Position numbers and translations under genes: made by a program
NCBI GenBank assembly: GCA_030041495.1
Contig: JASHNT010000087.1
Coordinates: forward strand, 50,000 to 113,999
Source of the DNA: Bryobacteraceae bacterium
GTDB lineage: Bacteria; Acidobacteriota; Terriglobia; Bryobacterales; Bryobacteraceae
Direction: 5' to 3'
DNA length: 64,000 bases
Part shown: positions 17,900-27,266 of the stretch, piece after piece
Position numbering within the stretch: the first letter of the stretch is position 1
Layout: the number at the start of each line of letters is the position of its first letter
Notes under the pieces: generated by a model
The model's input: the letters and a program-made list of their open reading frames with translations, nothing else
Told to the model about the DNA's origin: nothing
Database searches by the model: none

Positions 17900-18159
17900 G
17901 AAAAATACTCCTTTCCTTCATTCGCCGAGCCCTTGCGGACCGTGCGCCCACACGGCTCGATCACGCCCGGAAGGTTGCATCTTGCGTTCCGCAATCCCAA
18001 TCTTGTTTGAATCAGGCTCTTTTCTCGCATTCCCCACTGCCGGAACACTGTATTTTTTGCGATGCTCGCGGTCAGAAAGGAAGAGCGCGGCGCGAGCCTC
18101 GATAACCCGTGGGAAACGTAGCGCACCGCTCATCCATCTTCTTGCGTTTAAGCGTTAAA

Positions 18160-20673
18160 ATGGCTGCATTGAGCTTGCGACGGAACCTTCTCGTTCTCAT
18201 CTCTTTCGCTGGTCCAGGATTGTTTGCAGCCTCTGTGCCGCCCTTGATCTGCGCCTCGGGAAGCGCCATCGCGACAGTTGACCTGCGCGTCACTTCTCCT
18301 TCGGAAAAGCACCAGAATCAGCCTCTGCCCTTGCGCACCATGAACCTGGTGGAAGAGGGTGACGTCATCCGTTACAAGCCTGTGCTGCGCCCGCACGAAC
18401 AGCGCAAAGGCGACGTGACTCTGGTACTGATTCCGGCCAACAAGAAGGCGGCTCGCGAAAACCTGAAGGTCTTCGAACCGCGCGACGCAGCCCTAGCCAC
18501 CCAGTGGACCGTGCCGTGGCGAACCGCCCTGGTGGCGTTCATCTACGGACCCTCCGGATTGAGCGTGAAGAAGGTGGAGCGGTTCCTCGACAGCGACGAC
18601 GAACTGGTGGGTGAACTGGCTGACTATGCCGACAAAACCGAGAAGACCGAAGCGTTGATCGCGGCGCTGACCACACCAGGTAACTCCTCCGCGGCAGTCG
18701 ATGCGGCCTTGCAGGGATTTTCGTCGAAATTCGGCGCGACACCTCAACTCTCCAAAGACGCGCCGCTGAACCAACAAGCCTCGGTTATGTTTCAAACGCT
18801 GAATCCGAGCGTGGCGGCCATCGATCCACTCAGTTCGCAGAGCAGCCAGGGGGTGGGGCAAACCGCGGGCCTGGCAACACTGGCGGCGGAGATGTTCTTC
18901 GGCAGTCCGGTGGGACTGGCCGCCGGCGGAACGGCGGTGCTGCTGGACCTGGGCCAGCTCGCCTTTCCCCGTTCCGAATTCCGCTCCGCGTTCTCGCAAA
19001 CCATGCCGGACGACGCTTTGGGGTTGTGCGGCAAGACCGGAGCCTCCGCCGCACACACGCGTCTCGCCTACATCTGGGCCACGCGCGTCCCTAACGCGGC
19101 GGAGCCGCGCTTGACCATCGGCAAAGAGAACTCACTTCCGGCGTCGGTCAAGTCGCCGCTTCCGCTGGCCGCCACGGATGCGCCCGCGCCCAAGGCTCCC
19201 GCGCTGGCTTCTCCCGACGCGACCAAGTCTCCGCAGCCGCTTACGGCCGCCGCGGACGATTGGAAGTATCTCGGCCGCGCCCGCAATTGGACGCTGCAGC
19301 CGGCCTCGGGCAAGCCGATTCCCGTGAAGGTGCAGGTGCTGGCGAACACCAAGAGCATCGAGCTCGATCTCGGCAAGGATGTCAAGCCCGGGACTTACAC
19401 GCTGGCCGCGAATTGGGATTGGGATCCATTGCAGATCGGCGGCAAATTCGACGTTCGTCCGCTGGCGGATTTTGCCTCAGCCAAACTGAAGTCCGCATCG
19501 CAGGATAGCTTGGTGACCAATGCCGGCAAGGTCGTGCTGACGCTTCAAGGCGCGGACTTCGAATTCGTCACCAAGGTCCAAATCAAGAAACTGAACGACG
19601 AATTCGCGTCGGCGAGCGCCGTCCCCTTCGTATTACCGAAGGGCTTGCGGGACGGCGTTCAGGATCATTTGGATATCCAGGTGGACACCAGCGGCATGGA
19701 CACAGGCTCATACAAGTTGATGCTTTCGCAGGTGGACGGGAAGGAACATGACATTCCGGCCAAGGTGCTGCCCGCATTCCCGGCCATCACAAATCTGCCC
19801 GTCACCGTGAATCAGGGCGTTTCCACGGTGCAGGTTAATTTGAAGGGAACCGGACTCCAGTATTTGAAGAACGTGAAGCTTTCGAAAGGCACCGCGGCCC
19901 TGGGCCCGGCCTCTTCCGACGGGACGTCGAGAGCAGCGACATTCCAGTTCCCTGCGGGCTTGACCGTTGGCGCGGGTGTGTCACTTTCAGCGGCAGTGGC
20001 CGACCGCAGCACTTCGCTCACCATCGACGACGCCGTAACCGTGGTCGCACCCCGGCCCGCGATCACGGGCGTGACCATCTCCGAACTGCCGGAACAAAGC
20101 GTGCATCTGGACAAGGGTGAGTTGCCCGGCGGACTGATCCTCAGTGCGATGCTGCATGTGGCGAACCTTCCCTCGCAAAGTGGAGTGCGTCTGGAGTGCG
20201 CAGACGGAGATTCGCCAGCGGTCACTTTGCACCCCGGCCAACAAGCCGGAACGGCGAGGCTGGAGCAGTTGACCGCGGATCAATTGTTCCTGACCTTCGA
20301 TACCGGCGCCTGGAGCAACGGCTGCGGCGTTCAGGTGACAGTGACCAGCGCTGTCGGCGATTCGGCTCCGCGGCCGATTGCGCGCGTGGTCGATCTGCCT
20401 TCCGTGGATCAGTTCAACCTGGTTCCCGACGCGGATTCCGGTGAGATCAACGCGACGCTGATTGGGCGGAATCTGGAGACCATCGAGAAGACCGGATGGA
20501 GCCCCGATCAGGGAACGGCGGTCGCGGCGCTACCGCAGCCTTTGGGCGACGGACGCCGCCAGAAATTGGAAGTCCGTTTGACGCAGCCGCCCTCGCCCGA
20601 TGCAGCGCTGTATGTCTGGCTGCGCGGAGATTCCAAACCGCGCGTGACTACCGTCCACGCCACGGCCTATTAG
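18160..20673 (+). CDS. Large exported protein of unknown function
   Basis: About 837 residues from the ATG at 18160 (MAALSLRRNLLVLISFAG, a signal peptide). Further in-frame upstream start at GTG 18109 lacks a ribosome site. The N-terminal half is mixed; a Pro/Ala-rich linker lies near residues 330-365; the rest looks like several beta-sandwich segments of about 90-100 residues (e.g. SLVTNAGKVVLTLQGADFEFVTKVQIKK, VSTVQVNLKGTGLQYLKNVKLSKG), resembling IPT/TIG-like folds but not clearly so. Such proteins are often cell-surface. It ends tail to tail with the MidA-like gene, overlapping by 4 bp. No function is assigned. Confidence 0.75.
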   Translation: MAALSLRRNLLVLISFAGPGLFAASVPPLICASGSAIATVDLRVTSPSEKHQNQPLPLRTMNLVEEGDVIRYKPVLRPHEQRKGDVTLVLIPANKKAARENLKVFEPRDAALATQWTVPWRTALVAFIYGPSGLSVKKVERFLDSDDELVGELADYADKTEKTEALIAALTTPGNSSAAVDAALQGFSSKFGATPQLSKDAPLNQQASVMFQTLNPSVAAIDPLSSQSSQGVGQTAGLATLAAEMFFGSPVGLAAGGTAVLLDLGQLAFPRSEFRSAFSQTMPDDALGLCGKTGASAAHTRLAYIWATRVPNAAEPRLTIGKENSLPASVKSPLPLAATDAPAPKAPALASPDATKSPQPLTAAADDWKYLGRARNWTLQPASGKPIPVKVQVLANTKSIELDLGKDVKPGTYTLAANWDWDPLQIGGKFDVRPLADFASAKLKSASQDSLVTNAGKVVLTLQGADFEFVTKVQIKKLNDEFASASAVPFVLPKGLRDGVQDHLDIQVDTSGMDTGSYKLMLSQVDGKEHDIPAKVLPAFPAITNLPVTVNQGVSTVQVNLKGTGLQYLKNVKLSKGTAALGPASSDGTSRAATFQFPAGLTVGAGVSLSAAVADRSTSLTIDDAVTVVAPRPAITGVTISELPEQSVHLDKGELPGGLILSAMLHVANLPSQSGVRLECADGDSPAVTLHPGQQAGTARLEQLTADQLFLTFDTGAWSNGCGVQVTVTSAVGDSAPRPIARVVDLPSVDQFNLVPDADSGEINATLIGRNLETIEKTGWSPDQGTAVAALPQPLGDGRRQKLEVRLTQPPSPDAALYVWLRGDSKPRVTTVHATAY

Positions 20674-22310
20674 CGGGTATTCGCAGCCAAGCGCTCCCGC
20701 AAACGCTGTTCGATTTCCCGCTCCGCTACCTGTTGCTGCTTGCTCAAGTCATCCACGGTCACGGTTAACGGCTCCCCACGATTGTCCGGGAATGCGTAGG
20801 CCGGGTCGGTGTTCTCCTTCTGCTCGATCAGGATCTTGAACACGTCCCAGGTGTAGAAGTTTTGCACCCAACCGTTGTAGTCGTCCAGCGAGCCGACGTC
20901 CCGGTCGGCCGGAGGGGTTTCGATGGCGATGGGCGTTCCGGTAATGAGCGTGTGCTGCGGACCGAAAAAGACGGGCCGCAAGCCGGCCGCGCGGCCTTCT
21001 TCGACCACGTGGCTGAAGTTTACGTCAGTGGTGATGTCGTTGAGGGTCGGCGTGTGGTACGGATCGGAACGCTCCTGGCGGCTGCCCGGGCCGTAAGTGC
21101 GAAGGTGATCGTACTGCAGAGGCGTGACGCCGTCCCAGTTCTCTCCGTAATCGATGGTGATCACGTATCCGGATTTCAGAATCTTTCCGGCGCCCTGGAT
21201 GAAGCGGCCCTCGCCCAGATTGATGTACGCAACGAAGGCTTTGTTGCCGCGCGCCAGCTCATAGGCGTACTGCGGAGTGTATTTGCGGAGATGCTCGGCC
21301 AGCTCCGGTTCCGTTTCGATCGGCACGTAGATTTCGTGAAACTCGATGGCTTCGAGTTTTTCGGCGTAATCCTTAAGCGGTGACAGCGCTTCCAGCAGCG
21401 CGGTGAAACCCGCGCGGCTCAGATAGGTGGTCCCGCTTTCGCGCTTGCGTCCGAAGATCTTGGTCTGGATGGATTCATCCTCCGCCTTGAGGCGCTCCTG
21501 AAGCGCGGCGGGCATATCTTTCTCGAGCTTACTCCAGCCCGAGCGCGGCAATGCCGGTACAACATAGCCCACTTCAGCAGAGCCGGTGGGGGAAATCACG
21601 ACTTTGTGCACACTGAAGGCGTCGGGCAATTCGTTGGATAGCACCACGCCTTTCAGGCTGCCTTCAGGAATACTGGCGGTGGGATCGGTGGCATCGCCCT
21701 CGCGAGCGTCGAAGCGCGTCCCGAAGCGCGCGTTGTGTTGGCGCTGAAGCGCGCTCAGCGCCGGGGACCGGTCGTAACAGGCATAGACCAATTGATTCCA
21801 GAACGCGAGCCAGCGGCCGGAATCGCCTCCCGCGGCGGCATCGTGCGCGCGTTTCTCTATGTAGTCGAGGATGGTCGTGGCCATGTTGCCGTCGCCCGCG
21901 CCGAACTCGGCGATGGTGAAGCGGTCATTGGGGCCGAGCGTTCCAGCGGCGCGCATTCCGTCCCACATGTCGAAAATGTGCTGCGCGATCATCTGCCCGA
22001 AGTAGGGCGATAACGCATCCGGAAACGTCCGGTAGTCGTTGGTGAAGCTCACGCGGCCGCTCGAATAGTAGCCGAGAGTGGGATGAAACAGCACCAGGTC
22101 CTGGTATTCGAGAAAACTCAGAAAGGTCGCCTTAACCGCCGGAGCCACTGCGGGGTCCACGCGGATTTCATGGTGGATCTCCCACGGATTGAGCAGCTCC
22201 CCGCGCTCCGCTCCGGTATCCGCGGCAAACAGCGCAATAGACGCCGGCAGAACCAGCAGAAGACTCAGCGGGGGCGCGGATGGTCTGCTCCGCGAAATCA
22301 GGGAATGCAT
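20670..22310 (-). CDS. Exported MidA-like (COG1565) SAM-dependent methyltransferase
   Basis: A 546-residue protein. The segment LVLFHPTLGYYSSGRVSFTNDYRTFPDALSPYFGQ followed by FTIAEFGAGDGNMATTIL is the hallmark of the MidA/NDUFAF7 family: the Gly-tyr-tyr loop and the SAM-binding EFGAGDG. It also retains VVLSNELPDAFSVHKV and GYVITIDYGENW. Mitochondrial NDUFAF7 methylates a complex I subunit; bacterial MidA roles are little known. Oddly this copy begins with an apparent Sec signal peptide (about 1-30, SLLLVLPASIALFA), which would place a SAM-dependent enzyme outside the cytoplasm, and it is longer than usual. The signal could instead be a membrane anchor. Confidence 0.82.
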   Translation of the reverse strand: MHSLISRSRPSAPPLSLLLVLPASIALFAADTGAERGELLNPWEIHHEIRVDPAVAPAVKATFLSFLEYQDLVLFHPTLGYYSSGRVSFTNDYRTFPDALSPYFGQMIAQHIFDMWDGMRAAGTLGPNDRFTIAEFGAGDGNMATTILDYIEKRAHDAAAGGDSGRWLAFWNQLVYACYDRSPALSALQRQHNARFGTRFDAREGDATDPTASIPEGSLKGVVLSNELPDAFSVHKVVISPTGSAEVGYVVPALPRSGWSKLEKDMPAALQERLKAEDESIQTKIFGRKRESGTTYLSRAGFTALLEALSPLKDYAEKLEAIEFHEIYVPIETEPELAEHLRKYTPQYAYELARGNKAFVAYINLGEGRFIQGAGKILKSGYVITIDYGENWDGVTPLQYDHLRTYGPGSRQERSDPYHTPTLNDITTDVNFSHVVEEGRAAGLRPVFFGPQHTLITGTPIAIETPPADRDVGSLDDYNGWVQNFYTWDVFKILIEQKENTDPAYAFPDNRGEPLTVTVDDLSKQQQVAEREIEQRLRERLAANTR

Positions 22311-22368
22311 AAGTTGTTAGGCGTTTGCGAAACGGAAAAGGTATCCGTAAGTTTACACTAAAAGGACC

Positions 22369-23466
22369 GTGAAGCGCCTGTTTGTGGCGATTAGTCTGGC
22401 GTGCGTCCGCGCCCGGGCGCAGGATAGCGGATTGAACGATTTGCGGCCATTTTTAGAGGCCCGACGTCCGCATGCGCAGGAGCATAAGGACACACGCGGC
22501 GCCACCGCCGCGGTCACCTCCATCAAGCACATGCTACGCGACTGGGCCGAAGCCAAGCTCACGGCTTTGGACGGCCACTTCGATGAAGACGCGCTCAATC
22601 GCGGTTTTCAAGAGGCCGCCGCGCGGGCCGGGCTGCTGTGTCGTGACGGCTGTCCGCTGACGGCTCTAGGCTATGCGGACGCGCCACGTGTGCGCCGGCA
22701 GGGGGAATTCGCGGTGATTCAAACCAGCGTCGGCATCGCATGCGGCTACGACGATTCCGCCTATCTTTACGAATGGAGCGGTTCAAGATGGCAGCGCATT
22801 TTTGCAACCGAGCAGGACAACTACACTAAAGCCGGGTATCTGCCGCAGACCATCTATTCCGTGGAAATTTCGCCGCCGGATGCAAGCGGAGCTCGCATCA
22901 TCGTCAGCCTCGGTTCTCGTCCTGGATGTTCGAACGCGTTCCAGCCACTTTACTACCGCCTGTGGCGCATTAGCTCGGGCGGGAAGCCCAAACTGCTGCT
23001 CGACGCTTCGGAAACCGCCTACATCGGCTTTTATCCTCCGGTTCGCGCCACTCTCTCGGCCAACGATGTGCGCATCGAGTTCACCGCCGGAGGCACCGGC
23101 TATGGCGAGGGTCATCAGGCCGAGCGTCATTTCGAAGTCTCGGCCGACAGTGCCAGGCGGGTCGAGCCCATCGCGCCCACGCCTCGCGACTTCGTCGAAG
23201 AGTGGCTTTCGGCGCCGTGGAAAGATGCCGTGAAATTTTCCGAATCCGCCATGCTGGAAGCCTCGCACGACAAACTGCATCGCACTGACGGCATGGGCGA
23301 TTTCCCGGACGCGCCCGTGCAGTGCGCCAATAACGCGAATCTGTGGCAAATCGGAATCCGGCTGCCCGGCGTTGAGGCAAAGACCTACTACCTGGTGCGA
23401 TGGCGGCAGCCGGATCACTTCACGCTCGCCGGGATCGGCGAACACGCGTTGTGCCCTGGACGTTAG
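22369..23466 (+). CDS. Hypothetical exported protein
   Basis: A 365-residue protein starting with GTG at 22369 (KRLFVAISLACVRARAQD, a signal peptide). I do not recognise a family. The body has alternating beta-like segments (RQGEFAVIQTSVGIACGYDDSAYLYEW, RIIVSLGSRPGCSNAFQPLYYRLW) and several paired cysteines that suggest disulfides and a periplasmic location. It stands alone between divergent and convergent neighbours. Confidence 0.7.
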   Translation: MKRLFVAISLACVRARAQDSGLNDLRPFLEARRPHAQEHKDTRGATAAVTSIKHMLRDWAEAKLTALDGHFDEDALNRGFQEAAARAGLLCRDGCPLTALGYADAPRVRRQGEFAVIQTSVGIACGYDDSAYLYEWSGSRWQRIFATEQDNYTKAGYLPQTIYSVEISPPDASGARIIVSLGSRPGCSNAFQPLYYRLWRISSGGKPKLLLDASETAYIGFYPPVRATLSANDVRIEFTAGGTGYGEGHQAERHFEVSADSARRVEPIAPTPRDFVEEWLSAPWKDAVKFSESAMLEASHDKLHRTDGMGDFPDAPVQCANNANLWQIGIRLPGVEAKTYYLVRWRQPDHFTLAGIGEHALCPGR

Positions 23467-23478
23467 TTAGGGCGCCCG

Positions 23479-24012
23479 TTAATTTGAAGTGCCGGACGCC
23501 GTAACCGGCCCCACGGGAACTTCGTGCGTTCCGCCCAGCACCGCTTCCGTCTTCCCGCTCACCGTATCCAGAATCTCCAGCGTGGCGTACAAGGTGCAAG
23601 CAGCCACGGGGATGTTGGGCTGTGATGTACTGGATGAGCCTGAGGTGGTCACCGGCACGATCGCGGGAACCGTAAACGTCGCGCGAACCTGCTTGCGTGC
23701 GTCGATGGGCAGGTTCAGATCCGCAATTGAGAACAGATCCAGATACTGCGCCTGGCCGGGCGCAACCGTCACTATCAGGGACTTGAGCATGGTCCCATCA
23801 GCGCCCCAATACGCGAGCGTGGCGGTGCAGTTGGCGCCGGCCGCCGGAGGTAGAACTCCGGGGTTGAGCACGTTGAAGCGTGCAGTCTGTCCTTCGGCTA
23901 TTCCAATCATGCCGGTCGTACGAGCCACGGCAGTAGGAATCGTGCTCTGCGCGAATCCTCCGGCGGCGGCAAGAATAAACACACTAATCCTGTACGCAGT
24001 TTTCGACAACAT
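23479..24012 (-). CDS. Small secreted hypothetical protein
   Basis: A 177-residue protein with a signal peptide (MLSKTAYRISVFILAAAGGFA) and a beta-sandwich-like body (AEGQTARFNVLNPGVLPPAAGANCTATLAYWGADG, LKSLIVTVAPGQAQYLDL). Two cysteines may pair. Short proteins with this lay-out are common in Solibacter-type genomes; the function is unknown to me. The 274-bp region upstream (24013-24286) holds its promoter but no feature I can support. Confidence 0.65.
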   Translation of the reverse strand: MLSKTAYRISVFILAAAGGFAQSTIPTAVARTTGMIGIAEGQTARFNVLNPGVLPPAAGANCTATLAYWGADGTMLKSLIVTVAPGQAQYLDLFSIADLNLPIDARKQVRATFTVPAIVPVTTSGSSSTSQPNIPVAACTLYATLEILDTVSGKTEAVLGGTHEVPVGPVTASGTSN

Positions 24013-24286
24013 TTGATTTCACTCCTCTTGGTGGGAAATGACTTCAGGACTCGGTATCTTCGGTCCTGTTTGTCGAACCCGGAAGAGCGAAAAAGTTCTC
24101 GCGAATTTTGCGGCCTAGATCACAAGCGTGGAGCCCGTCAGCGCCAAATGCCTGTCTGCCGACCAACACACCGATACGCGCTCCTTCCGCATGATCGAAA
24201 GCCCGTGGGCGTCGGCTAAGGTGAGGCGTCGATCCGCGAACTTCCTCACCAAGGGCGCGGTGCCGGCCTGCCGGGTTTATCTTTTC

Positions 24287-25042
24287 CTACCGCGTCGTCA
24301 CTCCGCCATCCACCGGCAGAGCCTGGCCCGTGATGAACGAAGCCGCCGGCGAGCACAGAAACAAGATCGACGCGGCGACTTCTTCCAGGGTCCCCGCGCG
24401 GCCCATGGGATGAATCGAATTGATCATCTCTTCCTTGCCGCGGAAGAGACGCTCCGACATCGGAGTGGGGATCACGGCGGGGCAGACGGCGTTGACACGC
24501 AGGCCCTGCTTGGCGTACTCCATCGCGACCGCTCTGGTGACTCCGATCACGCCGTGTTTGCTCGCGTAGTAGGCCGAGCCTGCCGGCCCACCGATCAACC
24601 CCGCCACCGATGAAACGTTCACGATCGCCGATCCGTTCTGCTTAAGGAGATGCGGCACTTCATACTTCATCGAAAGAAACACGCCCTTAAGGTTGATATC
24701 CATCACCTGATCCCACACCTCGACCGAATAATCGGTGACGGGGACGAAGGGAGTGCCTTCGATGCCGGCGTTGTTGACCGCGCAATCCAGCCGTCCGAAG
24801 CGCGCGACGGCGGTCTCGACCAGATTGTGGACCTGTTCCGGAACGGAGACATCGGTTTCGACGAAGCAGGCTTGGCCGCCCTGCTGGTCGATCATTCGTG
24901 CGGTCACCTGACCCTCAGCCGCACGGCGCGCACACAAGGCCACGCGAGCCCCTTCGCGCGCGAAAGCCAGGGCGGCCGCGCGGCCGATGCCGGAACTGGC
25001 TCCGGTGACTAAAGCGACCTTGCCTTCGAAGGTCCCCGGCAT
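24287..25042 (-). CDS. SDR-family oxidoreductase
   Basis: A 251-residue short-chain dehydrogenase. The nucleotide motif TGASSGIG, NNAG (with VNNAGI), the catalytic Ser in NVSSVAG and the YASKHG motif (Tyr-x3-Lys) are all present, and the C-terminus ends ITGQALPVDGG as in classical SDRs. The ATG at 25040-25042 gives the natural start MPGTFEGKVALVTGAS; longer in-frame readings run through the upstream gene. It follows the MetE-like gene by 5 bp and is probably co-transcribed with it. The substrate is unknown. Confidence 0.92.
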   Translation of the reverse strand: MPGTFEGKVALVTGASSGIGRAAALAFAREGARVALCARRAAEGQVTARMIDQQGGQACFVETDVSVPEQVHNLVETAVARFGRLDCAVNNAGIEGTPFVPVTDYSVEVWDQVMDINLKGVFLSMKYEVPHLLKQNGSAIVNVSSVAGLIGGPAGSAYYASKHGVIGVTRAVAMEYAKQGLRVNAVCPAVIPTPMSERLFRGKEEMINSIHPMGRAGTLEEVAASILFLCSPAASFITGQALPVDGGVTTR

Positions 25043-25047
25043 TGGGT

Positions 25048-26211
25048 TTACGCCGCGAGCCCGGCGCGTCCCCACAGCTTCTTGCTGGCCAGAGCCGCGC
25101 CGTCGGCCAGAGCCTTCAGCTTCATCCAGCAGATATCGGGGTGCACCGGGCCGAAGCCGGCGAAGGTACCGAATCCGCAATCGGTGCCGGCGATGACGCG
25201 TTCGCGGCCGACATTATTTGCATAGCGGCAGATGCGTTGCGAGACCAGCTCGGGATGCTCGACGAAATTGCAACTGGAATCGAGCACGCCCGGAACCAGG
25301 ACCTTGCCTTCCGGTAGCTTGTGGCGTCCCCATTCCTCCCATTCGTGCTCATGCCGCGGATTCGCGCCCTCGATCAGCAGAGCCATCGGCTTGGCGCGGA
25401 ACAGCAACGGCAGCACGGCGGTGAGCGGCAGATCGTGATTGTGCGGGCCTTCGTAGTTGCCCCAGCAGATGTGCATGCGCACGCGGCCGGCGGGAACGTT
25501 GGCCAGAGCGTGGTTGAGCGCATCCACCTGCACTTCGGCTCCGCGCAGGAACTGCTCATCGGTCAGGTTCTTGAAGCGCGAGTGCCGGCCCATGGCCAGA
25601 TCCGGGCAATCGAGCTGCAACAGCAGTCCGCTCTTGACGATGGTCTCGTATTCCTCGCGCATGGCGTCGGCCAATGCGGACATATAGGCTTCATGCGAAG
25701 GATAGTATTCGTTGGGCTGGAACACAGCGATGGTTCCGGGCGAGACTGCATTCATGAAGCCTTCTTCTATCCCGGCCTTTGACAGCCCGGCCTTCATGCG
25801 CGCGATATCGGCATGCAGCGCCGAAAGATCCTTCACCTTCACCGGGCCCCTGCAGACCGGCCGCTTATATGTGGCCGAGTGGCCTTCCTTCACCAGCTTG
25901 TCGCGATAGGCGGGAATGGCGTCGATATCGGAAGGAGTGGGGCGTGCGGAATCGCCCTCGAAACCGGTAAGCCGGTGGCGAATGTAGGTAGCGTAGCTGA
26001 TCTTGCTCATCTCGCCGTCGCTCACGATATCCACGCCGCATTCGGCCTGCTTGGCGACAACCTCGGAGACCGCGCGCGCCATGGTTGCTTCAAACTGGGC
26101 TGGGTCGTAGGATTCGCCGCGGTCCTGGGCAAACAACAGATCGACCACATCCTGGGGACGGGGCAGGCTGCCGACGTGGGTAGTAAGAATGCGGTCCGTA
26201 CTGGTTCTCAT
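25048..26211 (-). CDS. MetE-like (cobalamin-independent methionine synthase II family) protein
   Basis: A 387-residue single-domain relative of the C-terminal half of MetE. The zinc ligands can be read: His and Cys in HICWGNY, Glu in LIEGANPRHEHEW, and Cys in AGTDCGFG. The full MetE N-terminal domain is absent. Such stand-alone proteins use various methyl donors or act on other substrates. The ATG at 26209-26211 is preferred over an upstream in-frame start; a GGAG element lies about 11 nt before it. The downstream SDR gene is 5 bp away, suggesting a two-enzyme pathway, but its product is not clear. Confidence 0.88.
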   Translation of the reverse strand: MRTSTDRILTTHVGSLPRPQDVVDLLFAQDRGESYDPAQFEATMARAVSEVVAKQAECGVDIVSDGEMSKISYATYIRHRLTGFEGDSARPTPSDIDAIPAYRDKLVKEGHSATYKRPVCRGPVKVKDLSALHADIARMKAGLSKAGIEEGFMNAVSPGTIAVFQPNEYYPSHEAYMSALADAMREEYETIVKSGLLLQLDCPDLAMGRHSRFKNLTDEQFLRGAEVQVDALNHALANVPAGRVRMHICWGNYEGPHNHDLPLTAVLPLLFRAKPMALLIEGANPRHEHEWEEWGRHKLPEGKVLVPGVLDSSCNFVEHPELVSQRICRYANNVGRERVIAGTDCGFGTFAGFGPVHPDICWMKLKALADGAALASKKLWGRAGLAA

Positions 26212-26349
26212 TAGGGAAAGATCTCCTTGGCGCGGTTCTAAAACCGGCAACCCACGAGGATATCATGGCTGGGGTTTCGCGCCTGCGGCCGGAGTGGGTT
26301 CCCGGAGAGAAATCCCCGGCGCAGGCCACCATATCAGTGGTCTCTGGCG

Positions 26350-26661
26350 ATGATTCCTCAAGCCGCTGCCGATCCCGCCCGTGAACCGGTGCTGCGCGAA
26401 AACCGGCGCCGCGAGGTTTTGCGCCTGTTGCGCCTCATCCTGGGCCGCGGCGCCTCCGGCCAGCAAGACGGCGCCCAGGAGGAGAATCCCTCCCGCGCCT
26501 CGGAGCCGGCCTGGGACTCGATGAAGCACATCGAGTTGATGTTTCTGCTGGAGGATCATTTCGGAGTCCGGCTTTCGGCAACGGCCATGGAGCAAATGGA
26601 AGATGTTGACGGGATCCTGCGCGAGTTGGATCGAAACCTGGAGGCGGGCAGCCGGTTATAG
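26350..26661 (+). CDS. Acyl carrier protein-like
   Basis: A 103-residue carrier protein. The phosphopantetheine site AWDSMKHIELM (Ser57, with the usual D-S-x-x-x-x-E pattern) and the following LLEDHFGVRLS helix are clear. The N-terminal 50 residues are a basic, polar extension not seen in the fatty-acid ACP, and the usual second part is shortened. It starts a three-gene run with a GNAT and a methyltransferase (2 bp and 4-bp-overlap spacing), which points to a dedicated carrier for a small modification pathway, not lipid synthesis. Confidence 0.85.
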   Translation: MIPQAAADPAREPVLRENRRREVLRLLRLILGRGASGQQDGAQEENPSRASEPAWDSMKHIELMFLLEDHFGVRLSATAMEQMEDVDGILRELDRNLEAGSRL

Positions 26662-26663
26662 CA

Positions 26664-27266
26664 ATGCAGCATGACCTCGAAATCGACGGCTCGGCATTCC
26701 GTTTGCGGCCGGTGCGGCTCGAAGACGCGGCCTTCATTGTGGAACTACGTTCCGATCCGGAACGGGGGCGCTACCTCCACAAAGGAGCTCCCGACGCCGG
26801 GTCACAGGAAACCTGGCTGCGCACGTACTTGAGGACGCCGGGCGACTGCTATTTCGTCATCGAGAACCGCTCCAGCGGAACGCGCGAAGGCACGGCCGGG
26901 ATTTACAACATCCATGCCGGGCGGCGTGACGCCGAATGGGGCCGCTGGATTTTGCGGCGCGGATCGCTGGCCGCGCTGGAAAGCGCGTGCCTGGTGTATC
27001 GCGCCGGCTTCGAGATGCTGGGCCTGGAATCGATGTACTGCCGGACCATCGCGGAAAACGCCGCGGCACTCGCGTTTCACGACTCTTTCGGCGTCGAGCG
27101 CATCCGCCGCCTGCCGCGTTACTTTGAGCGCGACGGACGCCATCTGGACGCCATCGAAGGCCGCCTCACCCGCTCGCGCTGGCGGGCTTTGCGCGAATCC
27201 GCGGAACGCAAAGCCGCACGAGCCGCAACCTGGACCAATCCGGCCCTCGCCGCCGCATCGTCATGA
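26664..27266 (+). CDS. GNAT-family N-acetyltransferase
   Basis: A 200-residue protein of the RimJ/RimL type. The pattern is LRPVRLEDAAFIVELRSDPERG at the start, then GDCYFVIENRSSG, AEWGRWILRRGS and MYCRTIAENAAALAFHDSFGVER at the acetyl-CoA end. It starts 2 bp after the ACP gene and its end overlaps the methyltransferase start by 4 bp (ATGA). Enzymes like this in ACP-containing clusters transfer acyl groups onto amino sugars; that is inference. The C-terminus (about 170-200) is Arg/Ala-rich. Confidence 0.85.
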   Translation: MQHDLEIDGSAFRLRPVRLEDAAFIVELRSDPERGRYLHKGAPDAGSQETWLRTYLRTPGDCYFVIENRSSGTREGTAGIYNIHAGRRDAEWGRWILRRGSLAALESACLVYRAGFEMLGLESMYCRTIAENAAALAFHDSFGVERIRRLPRYFERDGRHLDAIEGRLTRSRWRALRESAERKAARAATWTNPALAAASS

